A stretch of DNA of 18,878 nucleotides from JALNYB01 sp023230065 (GTDB lineage: Archaea > Thermoplasmatota > Thermoplasmata > Methanomassiliicoccales > Methanomethylophilaceae), in assembly GCA_034006405.1 (NCBI GenBank), contig JAVESW010000012.1, positions 1 through 18,878 of the forward strand, given 5' to 3'. Under the pieces are notes generated by a model. That model ran no database searches. It saw only the letters and a program-made list of their open reading frames with translations, and had not been told where the DNA came from. Positions 7,487-14,482 of the stretch are shown piece after piece (position 1 is the stretch's first letter; every line of letters starts with the position of its first letter). The translations under genes were made by a program, and so were the position numbers.

Positions 7487-8398
7487 ATGTTAGATCTTTT
7501 GTTCTTAGGCACTGGTGCTAGTGTGCCGTCTAGGGACAGAGCGCTTCCCTGTGTGGCTGTTAGGGTTGGTAGGGACATCATCCTTTTTGACTGCGGAGAA
7601 GGCTCACAAAGGCAGATGATGATATCTCCTTGGTCTTTTATGAAGGTCACAGGTATTTTTATAACACACATGCACGGGGATCACATTCTTGGTCTTCCTG
7701 GTCTTCTTCAGACAATGGGTCTTTCCGGAAGGAAGGACCCTTTGATAGTCTGTGGGCCCAAAGGCTTCAAAGCAGGACTTATAGGGGTCCTATCAGTATG
7801 CGAAGGAAAAATCTCATATGATCTGGACATTAGGGAGTTGGAACCTGAAGACACAATTCATTTCAATAAATTTACGATATCATCTTTCAAAACAGAGCAT
7901 AATACGAGTTCTTTGGGATATATATTGAGAGAAACGGGACTTAGAGGGAAGTTCGATGAGGTGAAGGCAAAGGGATTCGGTATTGTCCCTGGCCCGGATT
8001 TTGCTAGAATACAGAAAGGGGAGACCGTTAACGGTGTGACGCCGGAGATGATAATGGGTCCGGAAAGGCCAGGATGCTCTATTGTTTATTCTGGAGATAC
8101 TATTCCCTGTGAACCCTTATTCAACGCGGCGAAGGATGCGCTTGTACTTATTCACGAGGCTACTTATTCACATGATGATATCGATCTTGCAAAGGAACAT
8201 TGGCATTCTACTGCTACGCAGGCAGCTATAACGGCAAGAGATGCAGGATGCGTTTCATTGATACTCATACATGTGAGTAATCGTTATGATGATCGCAAAC
8301 TGATAGAGAATGAAGCTAAGAAGATATTTGAGAATACATTTTTAGTGGATGATATGGCCATGTTCACCGTTACAAAGGATTGTGTCAAACAAGTTTGA
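7487..8398 (+). CDS. rnz: Ribonuclease Z (tRNA 3'-end endonuclease)
   Basis: A 303-residue metallo-beta-lactamase-fold enzyme of the short RNase Z type. It cleaves precursor tRNAs at the 3' side before CCA addition. Zinc and catalytic residues are visible: HMHGDH at 61-66, H138 in KTEHNTSSLGY, D204 in YSGDT, the LIHEATY motif with H223, HWHST at 238-242, and H262 in LIHVSNRY. The LGTGASVPSRDR start is typical of the family. The insertion between residues about 150 and 195 corresponds to the exosite arm that grips the tRNA elbow. The ATG is chosen because it gives the conserved start and lies 11 bases after the upstream stop. Its last 14 bases overlap the 3' end of the convergent HTH-CBS gene. 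Confidence 0.95.
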   Translation: MLDLLFLGTGASVPSRDRALPCVAVRVGRDIILFDCGEGSQRQMMISPWSFMKVTGIFITHMHGDHILGLPGLLQTMGLSGRKDPLIVCGPKGFKAGLIGVLSVCEGKISYDLDIRELEPEDTIHFNKFTISSFKTEHNTSSLGYILRETGLRGKFDEVKAKGFGIVPGPDFARIQKGETVNGVTPEMIMGPERPGCSIVYSGDTIPCEPLFNAAKDALVLIHEATYSHDDIDLAKEHWHSTATQAAITARDAGCVSLILIHVSNRYDDRKLIENEAKKIFENTFLVDDMAMFTVTKDCVKQV

Positions 8399-8948
8399 GC
8401 ATATCGGCGTTTGTTATAACACCAATTATCTTTCCTTTTTTAGCTACTAGGACCGCATTACAATCTGACATCATAGTAGTCACTGAAGTAATCGAAGTAT
8501 TTTCTGTGACTACGGGAAACGATTCATCCATGATATTAGATACGATAGCATCTTTAAGTTCTTCCATTGTTTTTCCTTTTCTGAGGAGGTCGAATATTCC
8601 TCTTTCGGATACACTTCCTACGGGTGTATCTCCTGCCAGCACAGGTAATTGCGAGAACCCTGTGGTTCTCATGAGTTCTGTAGCTATGTGTACTTTCGCA
8701 GTGCTTTGTATCGTTACAACATCTTTGGATGCGACATCGGATGCTGTTATATCTCTTCTTCCGTCGTGGTGCATACGTTCTAGTGTTTCAAAGAGTGTCA
8801 CGACTGTATCGTAACTTGCTGCGATTCTTCCCCTTTCTATCTTTGCGATAGTGCTTTGGCTTATTCCGGATTCGTGTGCCAATTCTGTTTGTGTGATATC
8901 AAGGGTCTTCCTGATCTTTCTAATTTCGGAAGCGGAAGGGAATTTCAT
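8385..8948 (-). CDS. Transcriptional regulator with N-terminal Cro/C1-type HTH and two CBS domains
   Basis: A 187-residue protein. Residues about 6-58 form a helix-turn-helix of the XRE type (IRKIRKTLDITQTELAHESG, then SQSTIAKIERG). Residues about 68-120 and 128-187 are a tandem CBS pair (Bateman module), a fold that usually binds adenosine-containing ligands such as AMP, ATP or SAM. I take the ATG at 8948; a longer frame opens with TTG at 8990 but adds an aromatic stretch absent from HTH domains. The TATA-like sequence at 8969-8976 sits about 24 bases before the ATG, consistent with leaderless transcription. The gene is divergent from the SAM synthetase gene across 123 bases, so it may regulate that gene or itself. 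The ligand and operator are not known from sequence. Confidence 0.9.
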   Translation of the reverse strand: MKFPSASEIRKIRKTLDITQTELAHESGISQSTIAKIERGRIAASYDTVVTLFETLERMHHDGRRDITASDVASKDVVTIQSTAKVHIATELMRTTGFSQLPVLAGDTPVGSVSERGIFDLLRKGKTMEELKDAIVSNIMDESFPVVTENTSITSVTTMMSDCNAVLVAKKGKIIGVITNADMLKLV

Positions 8949-9071
8949 ATAGAAGTAATCAAAATATTCATATAAGAATACATTTGTCAATTTTATTTAT
9001 TAATAAAGAATTATTACTACATCTCGAATCAAATCTATCGCCGGATAATTTCGGCAAATGGAGATATAAAA
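8949..9071. promoter_or_regulatory. Divergent control region between the HTH-CBS regulator and SAM synthetase genes
   Basis: Contains a perfect 12-base palindrome tttattaataaa (8996-9007) that can act as a TATA box for the plus-strand gene, and cttatatg on the minus strand (8969-8976) for the regulator. A second imperfect inverted repeat at 9040-9055 (gccgga-taat-ttcggc, six pairs including one G-U) lies in the SAM synthetase leader just before the GGAG Shine-Dalgarno at 9060-9063. Either repeat could be an operator or, as RNA, a small leader hairpin. It does not resemble a known SAM riboswitch. Confidence 0.5.
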
Positions 9072-10298
9072 ATGGCTAAGAAGAATATCTATGTAAACGG
9101 CGTGAATGAGATACCCCTTCCCGAGAGGAAGATTGAGATTGTAGAAAGAAAAGGAATCGGTCACCCCGATAGTGTCGCAGACGCACTCGCAGAAGAAGTA
9201 TCAAGAGCACTCTGCAAGATGTACATCAAAGAGGTTGGACACGTTCTTCATCATAACACCGACGAGACACAGATCTGCGCAGGACAGGCAGCACCTAAGT
9301 TCGGTGGCGGATGTATAATCGATCCTTCATACATTCTCCTAGTAGGACGTACAACAACGCACATCGATGATGGAAATGATGTAAAATCTCTTCCATGTAA
9401 ACCCGTTGCACTTGCAGCAGCCAGGAAATATCTCGATAAGACTTTCCCAAATCTAGACGTAGACTCCGAGGTAGTTGTCGATGCGAGGATAGGAATGGGT
9501 TCAGATGACCTTACCGGTGTTTATAAAGCATCAGGTCATCTCGCAAATGATACCTCATTCGGTGTCGGCTATGCTCCATTCTCAATAACAGATAAGCTCA
9601 CCCTCAAAACAGAAGAATTCATCAACGGAAAGATGAAAAAGAAGATTCCTGCATCAGGACAGGATGTCAAGGTCATGGCATCAAGGGTTAGTAACAAAGT
9701 TACACTCACTGTTGCCTGTGCAATGATCGATAAATACATCGAGGATGCGGGGGCATACGAATCCAATATAAAACAGATGTACGATGAGATCTACGACAAT
9801 GGTTTGAAGATCATCGGAGATCAAAAGGTCGATCTCAAGATCGATATTAACACCGGTGATGATTACAAGAGAAAAGTCTATTACCTCACATGTACCGGAA
9901 TGTCTCAGGAGATGGGAGATGATGGATCCGTAGGAAGAGGAAACAGGTGTAATGGTTTGATAACACCATACAGGCCTATGTCGATGGAAGCAACTTCAGG
10001 AAAGAACCCCATAACACACATCGGAAAGATCTACAATATCATGTCTAAGCTTATAGCAGATGATGTTGCAAAGAAGGTTACCGATGAAGCAGAGATCCGC
10101 GTAAGACTTCTTTCACAGATCGGAAAGCCTGTTTCTGAGCCTCTCAACGCATCGGTTGACATTGTTGCGCAGGGTATGGATTCTAATCCTAAGTTCCACA
10201 CATGGAAATCCGAGGCCGAGGCTATTACAGCGGATTGGTTGGATAATGTTGATAAGGTAACAGAGCTTATCGTCAACGGTAAGGTTAGGACATTCTGA
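9072..10298 (+). CDS. mat: Archaeal-type S-adenosylmethionine synthetase (methionine adenosyltransferase)
   Basis: A 408-residue enzyme making S-adenosylmethionine from methionine and ATP. It belongs to the archaeal MAT class, which is distant from bacterial and eukaryotic MetK. Recognisable segments are KGIGHPDSVADALAE (27-41), the HHNTDETQICAG stretch, FGGGCIIDPSYILLVGRTTT, DTSFGVGYAPFS, and CTGMSQEMGDDGSVGRGNRC followed by NGLITPYRPMSMEATSGKNP. Length is normal. The ATG has a good GGAG Shine-Dalgarno eight bases upstream and a leader of about 40 bases, unlike the leaderless genes nearby, which leaves room for control in the leader. It is transcribed alone or with the winged-helix gene that follows 38 bases later; a TATA-like element between them favours separate units. 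Confidence 0.97.
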   Translation: MAKKNIYVNGVNEIPLPERKIEIVERKGIGHPDSVADALAEEVSRALCKMYIKEVGHVLHHNTDETQICAGQAAPKFGGGCIIDPSYILLVGRTTTHIDDGNDVKSLPCKPVALAAARKYLDKTFPNLDVDSEVVVDARIGMGSDDLTGVYKASGHLANDTSFGVGYAPFSITDKLTLKTEEFINGKMKKKIPASGQDVKVMASRVSNKVTLTVACAMIDKYIEDAGAYESNIKQMYDEIYDNGLKIIGDQKVDLKIDINTGDDYKRKVYYLTCTGMSQEMGDDGSVGRGNRCNGLITPYRPMSMEATSGKNPITHIGKIYNIMSKLIADDVAKKVTDEAEIRVRLLSQIGKPVSEPLNASVDIVAQGMDSNPKFHTWKSEAEAITADWLDNVDKVTELIVNGKVRTF

Positions 10299-10305
10299 TT
10301 TATAT
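10299..10305 (+). promoter_or_regulatory. Possible TATA box of the winged-helix regulator gene
   Basis: The sequence tttatat starts directly after the SAM synthetase stop and is about 35 bases before the next ATG, allowing a transcript with a very short leader. Confidence 0.4.
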
Positions 10306-10336
10306 CGAATGAAGTGGCTTTAGGATACCGTTAAAC

Positions 10337-10921
10337 ATGAAGATAATGGAAGTTCCCCAGTTCGGACCGATGTTTCGTTTCAGTGATGCGAATATCTATT
10401 GGGCGCTTTACCTGCTTTCTGATGGAAGAAGGATAGGCAGGAAGAAACTCGCAGATATGGTAGGTATTGGCGAGGGAAGTATGCGCAGGATAGTTGATAC
10501 GCTGAAGGAATGGGGTTTCATCCTCGTCAAACAGACGGGGATAACCATTACCAAAGCAGGCATGTCTTTCCTTGATCAGATACCTGTTAGGATTGTTGAT
10601 GTGCAACTTGGAGAATCGACTGTGGGTGAGTTCACTCAAGGTGTTGTAGTCCTCGGTGTTTCGAACAAGATCCACAACGGTATGCAACAACGTGATGCAG
10701 GCATAAAGGTAGGTGCGCAAGGCTGTACAACGGTTGTGATCAGGGACGGTATCCTTTTGATACCCCCAGATTGGAACCTCGATCGCGAGAGTCCTGAAAT
10801 CGCTTACAGGATACGTAAAGATGCAGGATTGACTCAGGATGACGTTCTAATCGTCGGAAGTGGTCAAACTCATTCAATGGCTGTGGAAGCGGCTCTTAAC
10901 GCGGCATTTGAGCTTATCTGA
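10337..10921 (+). CDS. Winged-helix protein with C-terminal DUF4443-like domain
   Basis: A 194-residue protein. Residues about 15-75 form a winged helix: SDANIYWALYLLSDGRRIGR, a helix-turn-helix with KKLADMVGIGEGSMRRIVDTL, and the wing GFILVKQTGITITKAG. The rest (about 80-194) resembles the archaeal DUF4443 domain: VVVLGVSNKIHNGMQQRDAG, GAQGCTTVVIRDG, and a final VGSGQTHSMAVEAALNAA segment. The family assignment is from memory of these features and is tentative. The likely role is a one-component transcription regulator whose C-terminal domain senses a small molecule. The ATG at 10337 is taken; an ATG three codons later is equally compatible. No cysteine-rich metal site or membrane segment is present. 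It stands between SAM synthetase and a TIM-barrel gene; the target is unknown. Confidence 0.8.
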   Translation: MKIMEVPQFGPMFRFSDANIYWALYLLSDGRRIGRKKLADMVGIGEGSMRRIVDTLKEWGFILVKQTGITITKAGMSFLDQIPVRIVDVQLGESTVGEFTQGVVVLGVSNKIHNGMQQRDAGIKVGAQGCTTVVIRDGILLIPPDWNLDRESPEIAYRIRKDAGLTQDDVLIVGSGQTHSMAVEAALNAAFELI

Positions 10922-10960
10922 AAGTAAAACTATTTCCAATTCTAAATTTTTACAAGTCTT

Positions 10961-11923
10961 ATGAAACACCTCTATAGTTTTTCTGTATGTCAGCCCCTCA
11001 CGGAACTGTCGGAAAATGTATCAGAGATATCTTCGTGTTTGAAGTCTATCGGATGCGATGGATTGGAATTGTTAACATTGTTTGAAAATGTTCCAGAGCA
11101 GTATATTCCCTATTCTCCTTCCGTACATCTTCCATTTGCTATTGATTGGTATAGAGCTTGGTGCGGCAATACTCCTAAGGACGAGTTCGATGAAGACAAC
11201 GTGAAATATGTTCTTTTTGGAAGAGATAGAGAAGAGATGGTGAGGAATATTCGTTCGGGTATTGTCTTTGCTTCTGTCTTAAGACCGGCTTATGGTGTTA
11301 TGCATGCTGGGAACACGAACATAGATCAGGTGATGTTACGTAAACATACGGATGACGACCATAAGGTCCTCGACGCATTCTGTGATATGATGAACCAAGT
11401 TGTTTCTGAATTTCCAAACGGAGAACCGCCGTTTAAGATAGCATTTGAGAATCTTTGGTGGTCTGGCCTTAAATTGAAGGAACCGTGGGAATACAAACTT
11501 ATAGAGAATAAGATAGAATTTGATAATTGGGGATTTTGTCTTGATACTGGACATATGATGAATACTCTTTCTGATGCATATAATGAGACCTCTGTGATTG
11601 ACAGTTTATTGAAGATATTCGATAGATTTCCGATAGATATGAAGGAACGTATTGGAACGATGCATTTTCATATGAGCACGTCCGCAGAATATAGGAACAC
11701 ATTCGAAACTTCGGAGCGCCCTAGATCAGAGTCTATTCTCAAGACCTTAGAGAGATCGTATCCTCATGTTATGAAGATAGATCAACACAGACCGTTTACA
11801 GACTCCAGATGTATACAGTTGGTAGAAGCGCTGGAACCAGATTTTGTAACACATGAAATGGTAGGGGCAGGATCCAAGGACCCAATAGCCGATTTTGTTC
11901 AACAACGTTCTCTGTTTAGATGA
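10961..11923 (+). CDS. TIM-barrel protein of the xylose isomerase / AP endonuclease IV-like superfamily
   Basis: A 320-residue protein with the pattern of a metal-dependent TIM barrel. Candidate ligand residues lie at strand ends: H56 (SVHLPFAIDW), H115 (GVMHAGNTN), E163 (IAFENLWW), D195 and H198 (CLDTGHMMN), H235/H237 (TMHFHMST), D274 and H276 (KIDQHRPF), and E299 (THEMVGAG). This set resembles the E/D/H metal sites of sugar-phosphate isomerases and endonuclease IV, but the Cys at 32 and acidic loop at 73-80 are not diagnostic. I cannot assign a substrate. The ATG follows the previous stop by 39 bases with no clear Shine-Dalgarno. The next gene, L40e, has its own TATA box, so no functional link is implied. 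Overall codon use looks like the neighbours. Confidence 0.75.
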   Translation: MKHLYSFSVCQPLTELSENVSEISSCLKSIGCDGLELLTLFENVPEQYIPYSPSVHLPFAIDWYRAWCGNTPKDEFDEDNVKYVLFGRDREEMVRNIRSGIVFASVLRPAYGVMHAGNTNIDQVMLRKHTDDDHKVLDAFCDMMNQVVSEFPNGEPPFKIAFENLWWSGLKLKEPWEYKLIENKIEFDNWGFCLDTGHMMNTLSDAYNETSVIDSLLKIFDRFPIDMKERIGTMHFHMSTSAEYRNTFETSERPRSESILKTLERSYPHVMKIDQHRPFTDSRCIQLVEALEPDFVTHEMVGAGSKDPIADFVQQRSLFR

Positions 11924-11938
11924 TGTTCTGTCGAATCC

Positions 11939-11981
11939 TATAAATAATACTTCTATAATGAGACTGCCAGAGGAATAAAAG
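11939..11981 (+). promoter_or_regulatory. Promoter and Shine-Dalgarno of the L40e gene
   Basis: A strong TATA element, tataaata, at 11939-11946 lies about 40 bases before the ATG. GAGG at 11970-11973 is eight bases before the ATG. The implied leader is about 12-15 bases, so unlike several neighbours this mRNA carries a Shine-Dalgarno. Confidence 0.6.
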
Positions 11982-12131
11982 ATGGCACGCTTCAAAGAGG
12001 CCGAACACAGGCTCCTTGACAAATCCGTTTGCATGAATTGCTACGCAACGAATCCACCAAAGGCAGCTAAATGTCGTAAATGTGGATATAGCAATCTCAG
12101 GCCTAAGGCTAAAGAGAGCAGGAAGCAGTAA
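11982..12131 (+). CDS. rpl40e: Large-subunit ribosomal protein eL40 (L40e)
   Basis: A 49-residue protein, the normal size for archaeal L40e. The zinc finger is complete: C17-x2-C20 and C31-x2-C34 (CMNCYATNPPKAAKCRKC). The N-terminus MARFKEAEHRLLDK and the basic tail LRPKAKESRKQ are typical. It is a structural component of the 50S subunit near the GTPase-associated region; in eukaryotes the same protein is made as a ubiquitin fusion. It is easily missed because of its length. It has its own TATA box and Shine-Dalgarno and is followed by two small hairpins, so it is probably a single-gene transcript. Confidence 0.96.
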   Translation: MARFKEAEHRLLDKSVCMNCYATNPPKAAKCRKCGYSNLRPKAKESRKQ

Positions 12132-12151
12132 ATCTGCTTCAATTCATTTTT

Positions 12152-12176
12152 TCGGTCGTGCGGCCGATTTCATTTG
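12152..12176 (+). terminator. Hairpin terminator after L40e
   Basis: A six-pair stem (tcggtc at 12152-12157, ggccga at 12162-12167, one G-U pair) with a gtgc loop, followed by tttcattt. It starts 20 bases after the stop. A second tiny hairpin, gagc-ttcg-gctc (12180-12191), capped by a stable UUCG tetraloop, follows at once. Confidence 0.5.
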
Positions 12177-12191
12177 TTTGAGCTTCGGCTC

Positions 12192-12290
12192 TGCAAATTG
12201 TTATTAATCACAATATAGATATTTTTACGTGTTTTAATATAGTTCAAAGATAGTCTAGAATTTAGGCATCCGTTCCTAGGAAGTATTTGG
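12192..12290 (+). promoter_or_regulatory. Promoter region of the response regulator-enolase-NAPRTase operon
   Basis: AT-rich spacer with a TATA-like tttaatata at 12232-12241, about 55 bases before the ATG, implying a leader of roughly 25-30 bases. AGGAA at 12278-12282 is a modest Shine-Dalgarno eight bases from the start. This may drive all three genes that follow. Confidence 0.45.
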
Positions 12291-13202
12291 ATGAAGGTTT
12301 TGATTATTGATGACAACGTCGCCATCCAGGAGATCTTGAAGGAGATCTTGATCGATGCTGATTATGAGGTAGAGACTGCAGATACTGTAGATGTTGCAGT
12401 AGGCAAAGTGGTCAGTTCTGAATATGATTTCATAATTCTTGATGTGGATATGTTAGGAGGAGATGGATTCGGTATCATCGACAGGGTCCATGAGGAAGAC
12501 GTATCTAGAAAAATGAGTGTTATAATTCTAAGGACTGGAGATGAGCAGATTCCAACAGATAATGCATTCATCAAAGGTCACATACAAAAACCATTCAAAT
12601 CGTCGGATGTATTAGACGCTATAGATGCGGTAAAAGCCCTAAGTATGCCACAAGAGGAAGTGGTTAAACAGAAAAAAGAATATCGTCATTTTAAAAAGAA
12701 AGACGCAGTTCAGACTGTAAAAAGTCTTGCTGAGAGAAAGATTGTATTTGGAGAATCATATGTTCTTTTTGAGGACAATTCTAAAGCCGTTGCTGATGTG
12801 ATACTTTCATTCGGCCAGGAAGGATATGATATCATGTTGATAACATCTGGAAAGGTAAAGGCTACGCAGGAGCGTTATAGAGGCTCAAATATCGATATAC
12901 GTACGCTGTCATCTAAGCCCAGAGGTGGATATTTCAACGTCTATAAACTCGGAACGATGATATCAAACATAATTTCCTTTGTGAATGAAAAGGAACGTCC
13001 AGTAATAGTATTCGACAATCTTAATCAGTTGATCGATAGGAATGGAATGAATTCTGTGTTCATGATGTTACACCAGGTTTTTTTGGTCGAAACAGATAAA
13101 AAACATACTTTTGTAGTTTCAGTTAGCACAAGAGATTTCACAGAGAAGGATAAGAATATTCTTCTGGATCACTTGAATTATTATAATCCGATTGAGGAAT
13201 AA
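12291..13202 (+). CDS. Response regulator: receiver domain plus DUF835 domain
   Basis: A 303-residue protein. Residues 1 to about 115 form a CheY-like receiver: acidic pair D7-D8, phosphoacceptor D51 in FIILDVDML, T82 close to the usual Thr/Ser position, and K100 in IQKPFK. A basic linker (about 115-150, rich in Lys and Glu) follows. Residues about 152-300 match DUF835, a domain common in euryarchaeal signalling proteins and distantly reminiscent of RecA/KaiC-type folds: FGESYVLFEDN, GYDIMLITSG, RPVIVFDNLNQLID and the HTFVVSVSTRDF region. No DNA-binding domain is seen, so output is probably through protein contact or an enzyme rather than direct transcription control. No histidine kinase is in the window, making it an orphan. 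Its stop is two bases before the enolase start. Confidence 0.85.
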   Translation: MKVLIIDDNVAIQEILKEILIDADYEVETADTVDVAVGKVVSSEYDFIILDVDMLGGDGFGIIDRVHEEDVSRKMSVIILRTGDEQIPTDNAFIKGHIQKPFKSSDVLDAIDAVKALSMPQEEVVKQKKEYRHFKKKDAVQTVKSLAERKIVFGESYVLFEDNSKAVADVILSFGQEGYDIMLITSGKVKATQERYRGSNIDIRTLSSKPRGGYFNVYKLGTMISNIISFVNEKERPVIVFDNLNQLIDRNGMNSVFMMLHQVFLVETDKKHTFVVSVSTRDFTEKDKNILLDHLNYYNPIEE

Positions 13203-13204
13203 TC

Positions 13205-14473
13205 ATGATGAAGATCGAGAAAGTTTGGGCAAGAGAAATATTGGATTCCAGAGGGAATCCCACTGTTGAAGTTGAATTGACCGTTCACGGTCATAAGATA
13301 GTTGCTTCTGCACCCTCAGGGGCATCCACAGGAACATGGGAAGCATATGAGCTTCGTGATGGTGAAAAAAGATACGGCGGAAAGGGAGTTCAGAAAGCCG
13401 TCGAGAACGTTCGTAACGATATTAATAAAGCATTGATAGGAATGGACCCTACGGATCAGAGGGCTGTAGATGATGCACTCATTGATCTAGATGGTACAGA
13501 TAATAAGAAGAAACTTGGCGGAAATGCTACAACAGCAGTATCGTTTGCAGTGGCCAAAGCAGGTGCAATGGTAGATGGCATATCTGTTTATCAGCACATC
13601 GGAAAAGATCATGTTACCCTTCCGGTGCCCATGTTCAATATAATAAATGGCGGAAAGCATGCAGGCGGAGATTTGAAGATACAAGAATGTATGATCATTC
13701 CGGCTGGTGCACCGTCATTTTCAGAATGTCTCAGGATGTCTTCTGAAATTTATATGGAATTAAAATCTATTCTCAAAAAGAAATATGGTGCTAGTGCTGT
13801 GAATATTGGAGATGAGGGTGGATTCGCGCCTCCACTCAACACAGTATCTGAAGCATTAGAAACTATTGTAGGTGCAATTTCAGGTTCTGGATACTCTCCA
13901 GGAAAAGATGTTTTCTTATCCATTGATGCAGCGTCTTCAGAATTCTACGATAATGGGGTTTATGAAGTTGATGGAATGAAGCTTACAGCAGGAGAACTTG
14001 CAGATCATTACAAGGCTCTAACCAAGAGTTATCCACTCATAAGCATCGAGGATCCGTTTCAGGAAGATGATTTTGATACCACTGCAGAATTGACAAAGAT
14101 GATAGGCAGGAAAGTACAGATTGTAGGTGACGATCTATTTGTTACCAATACAAGGCGCCTTTGCAAAGGTATCGAGATGGGTGCAGCTAACGCACTTCTC
14201 TTGAAGGTCAATCAGATCGGAACCATTTCTGAGGCCGGAGATGCGGCTCAGATGAGTTTTGACAATGGATATAATGTCATCGTGTCTCATCGTTCTGGAG
14301 AGACAGAGGATACAACAATTGCGGATCTGTCTGTCGGATGGGGATCAGGAGAGATCAAGACCGGAGCACCGGCTCGTGGAGAGAGGACAGCAAAATACAA
14401 TCGTCTTCTTAGAATCGAAGAGGAGCTTGGTTCAAAGGCAAAGTTCCCAGGAAAGAAAGTTTTCAAAGTTTGA
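13205..14473 (+). CDS. eno: Enolase (phosphopyruvate hydratase)
   Basis: A 422-residue enzyme interconverting 2-phosphoglycerate and phosphoenolpyruvate. All key positions are visible: the N-terminal AREILDSRGNPTVEVE; the mobile loop SGASTG (38-43); proton-transfer E204 in NIGDEGGFAPP; magnesium ligands D241 (SIDAASSEFYD), E282 (ISIEDPFQEDD) and D309 (VGDDLFVTN); the general base K334 (LLKVNQIGT); H362 in SHRSGETED; and K397 in ERTAKYNRLLRIEEELG. Two ATG codons stand in tandem at 13205 and 13208; a GAGGA Shine-Dalgarno (13194-13198) inside the end of the upstream gene fits either. The two-base gap to the response regulator and nine-base gap to the next gene indicate one transcript. Length is typical and no residue is missing. 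Confidence 0.97.
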   Translation: MMKIEKVWAREILDSRGNPTVEVELTVHGHKIVASAPSGASTGTWEAYELRDGEKRYGGKGVQKAVENVRNDINKALIGMDPTDQRAVDDALIDLDGTDNKKKLGGNATTAVSFAVAKAGAMVDGISVYQHIGKDHVTLPVPMFNIINGGKHAGGDLKIQECMIIPAGAPSFSECLRMSSEIYMELKSILKKKYGASAVNIGDEGGFAPPLNTVSEALETIVGAISGSGYSPGKDVFLSIDAASSEFYDNGVYEVDGMKLTAGELADHYKALTKSYPLISIEDPFQEDDFDTTAELTKMIGRKVQIVGDDLFVTNTRRLCKGIEMGAANALLLKVNQIGTISEAGDAAQMSFDNGYNVIVSHRSGETEDTTIADLSVGWGSGEIKTGAPARGERTAKYNRLLRIEEELGSKAKFPGKKVFKV

Positions 14474-14482
14474 TGTGATATC

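Noticed and set aside
8949..8990. Longer N-terminus for the HTH-CBS regulator from a TTG at 8990
   Set aside because: The extra residues are aromatic-rich and unlike an HTH protein, the start is TTG, and the TATA-like element at 8969-8976 would lie inside the coding region.
12132..12290. Possible tRNA or small RNA gene after L40e
   Set aside because: The two hairpins are short and there is no T-loop GTTCRA consensus or acceptor stem; terminator hairpins fit better.
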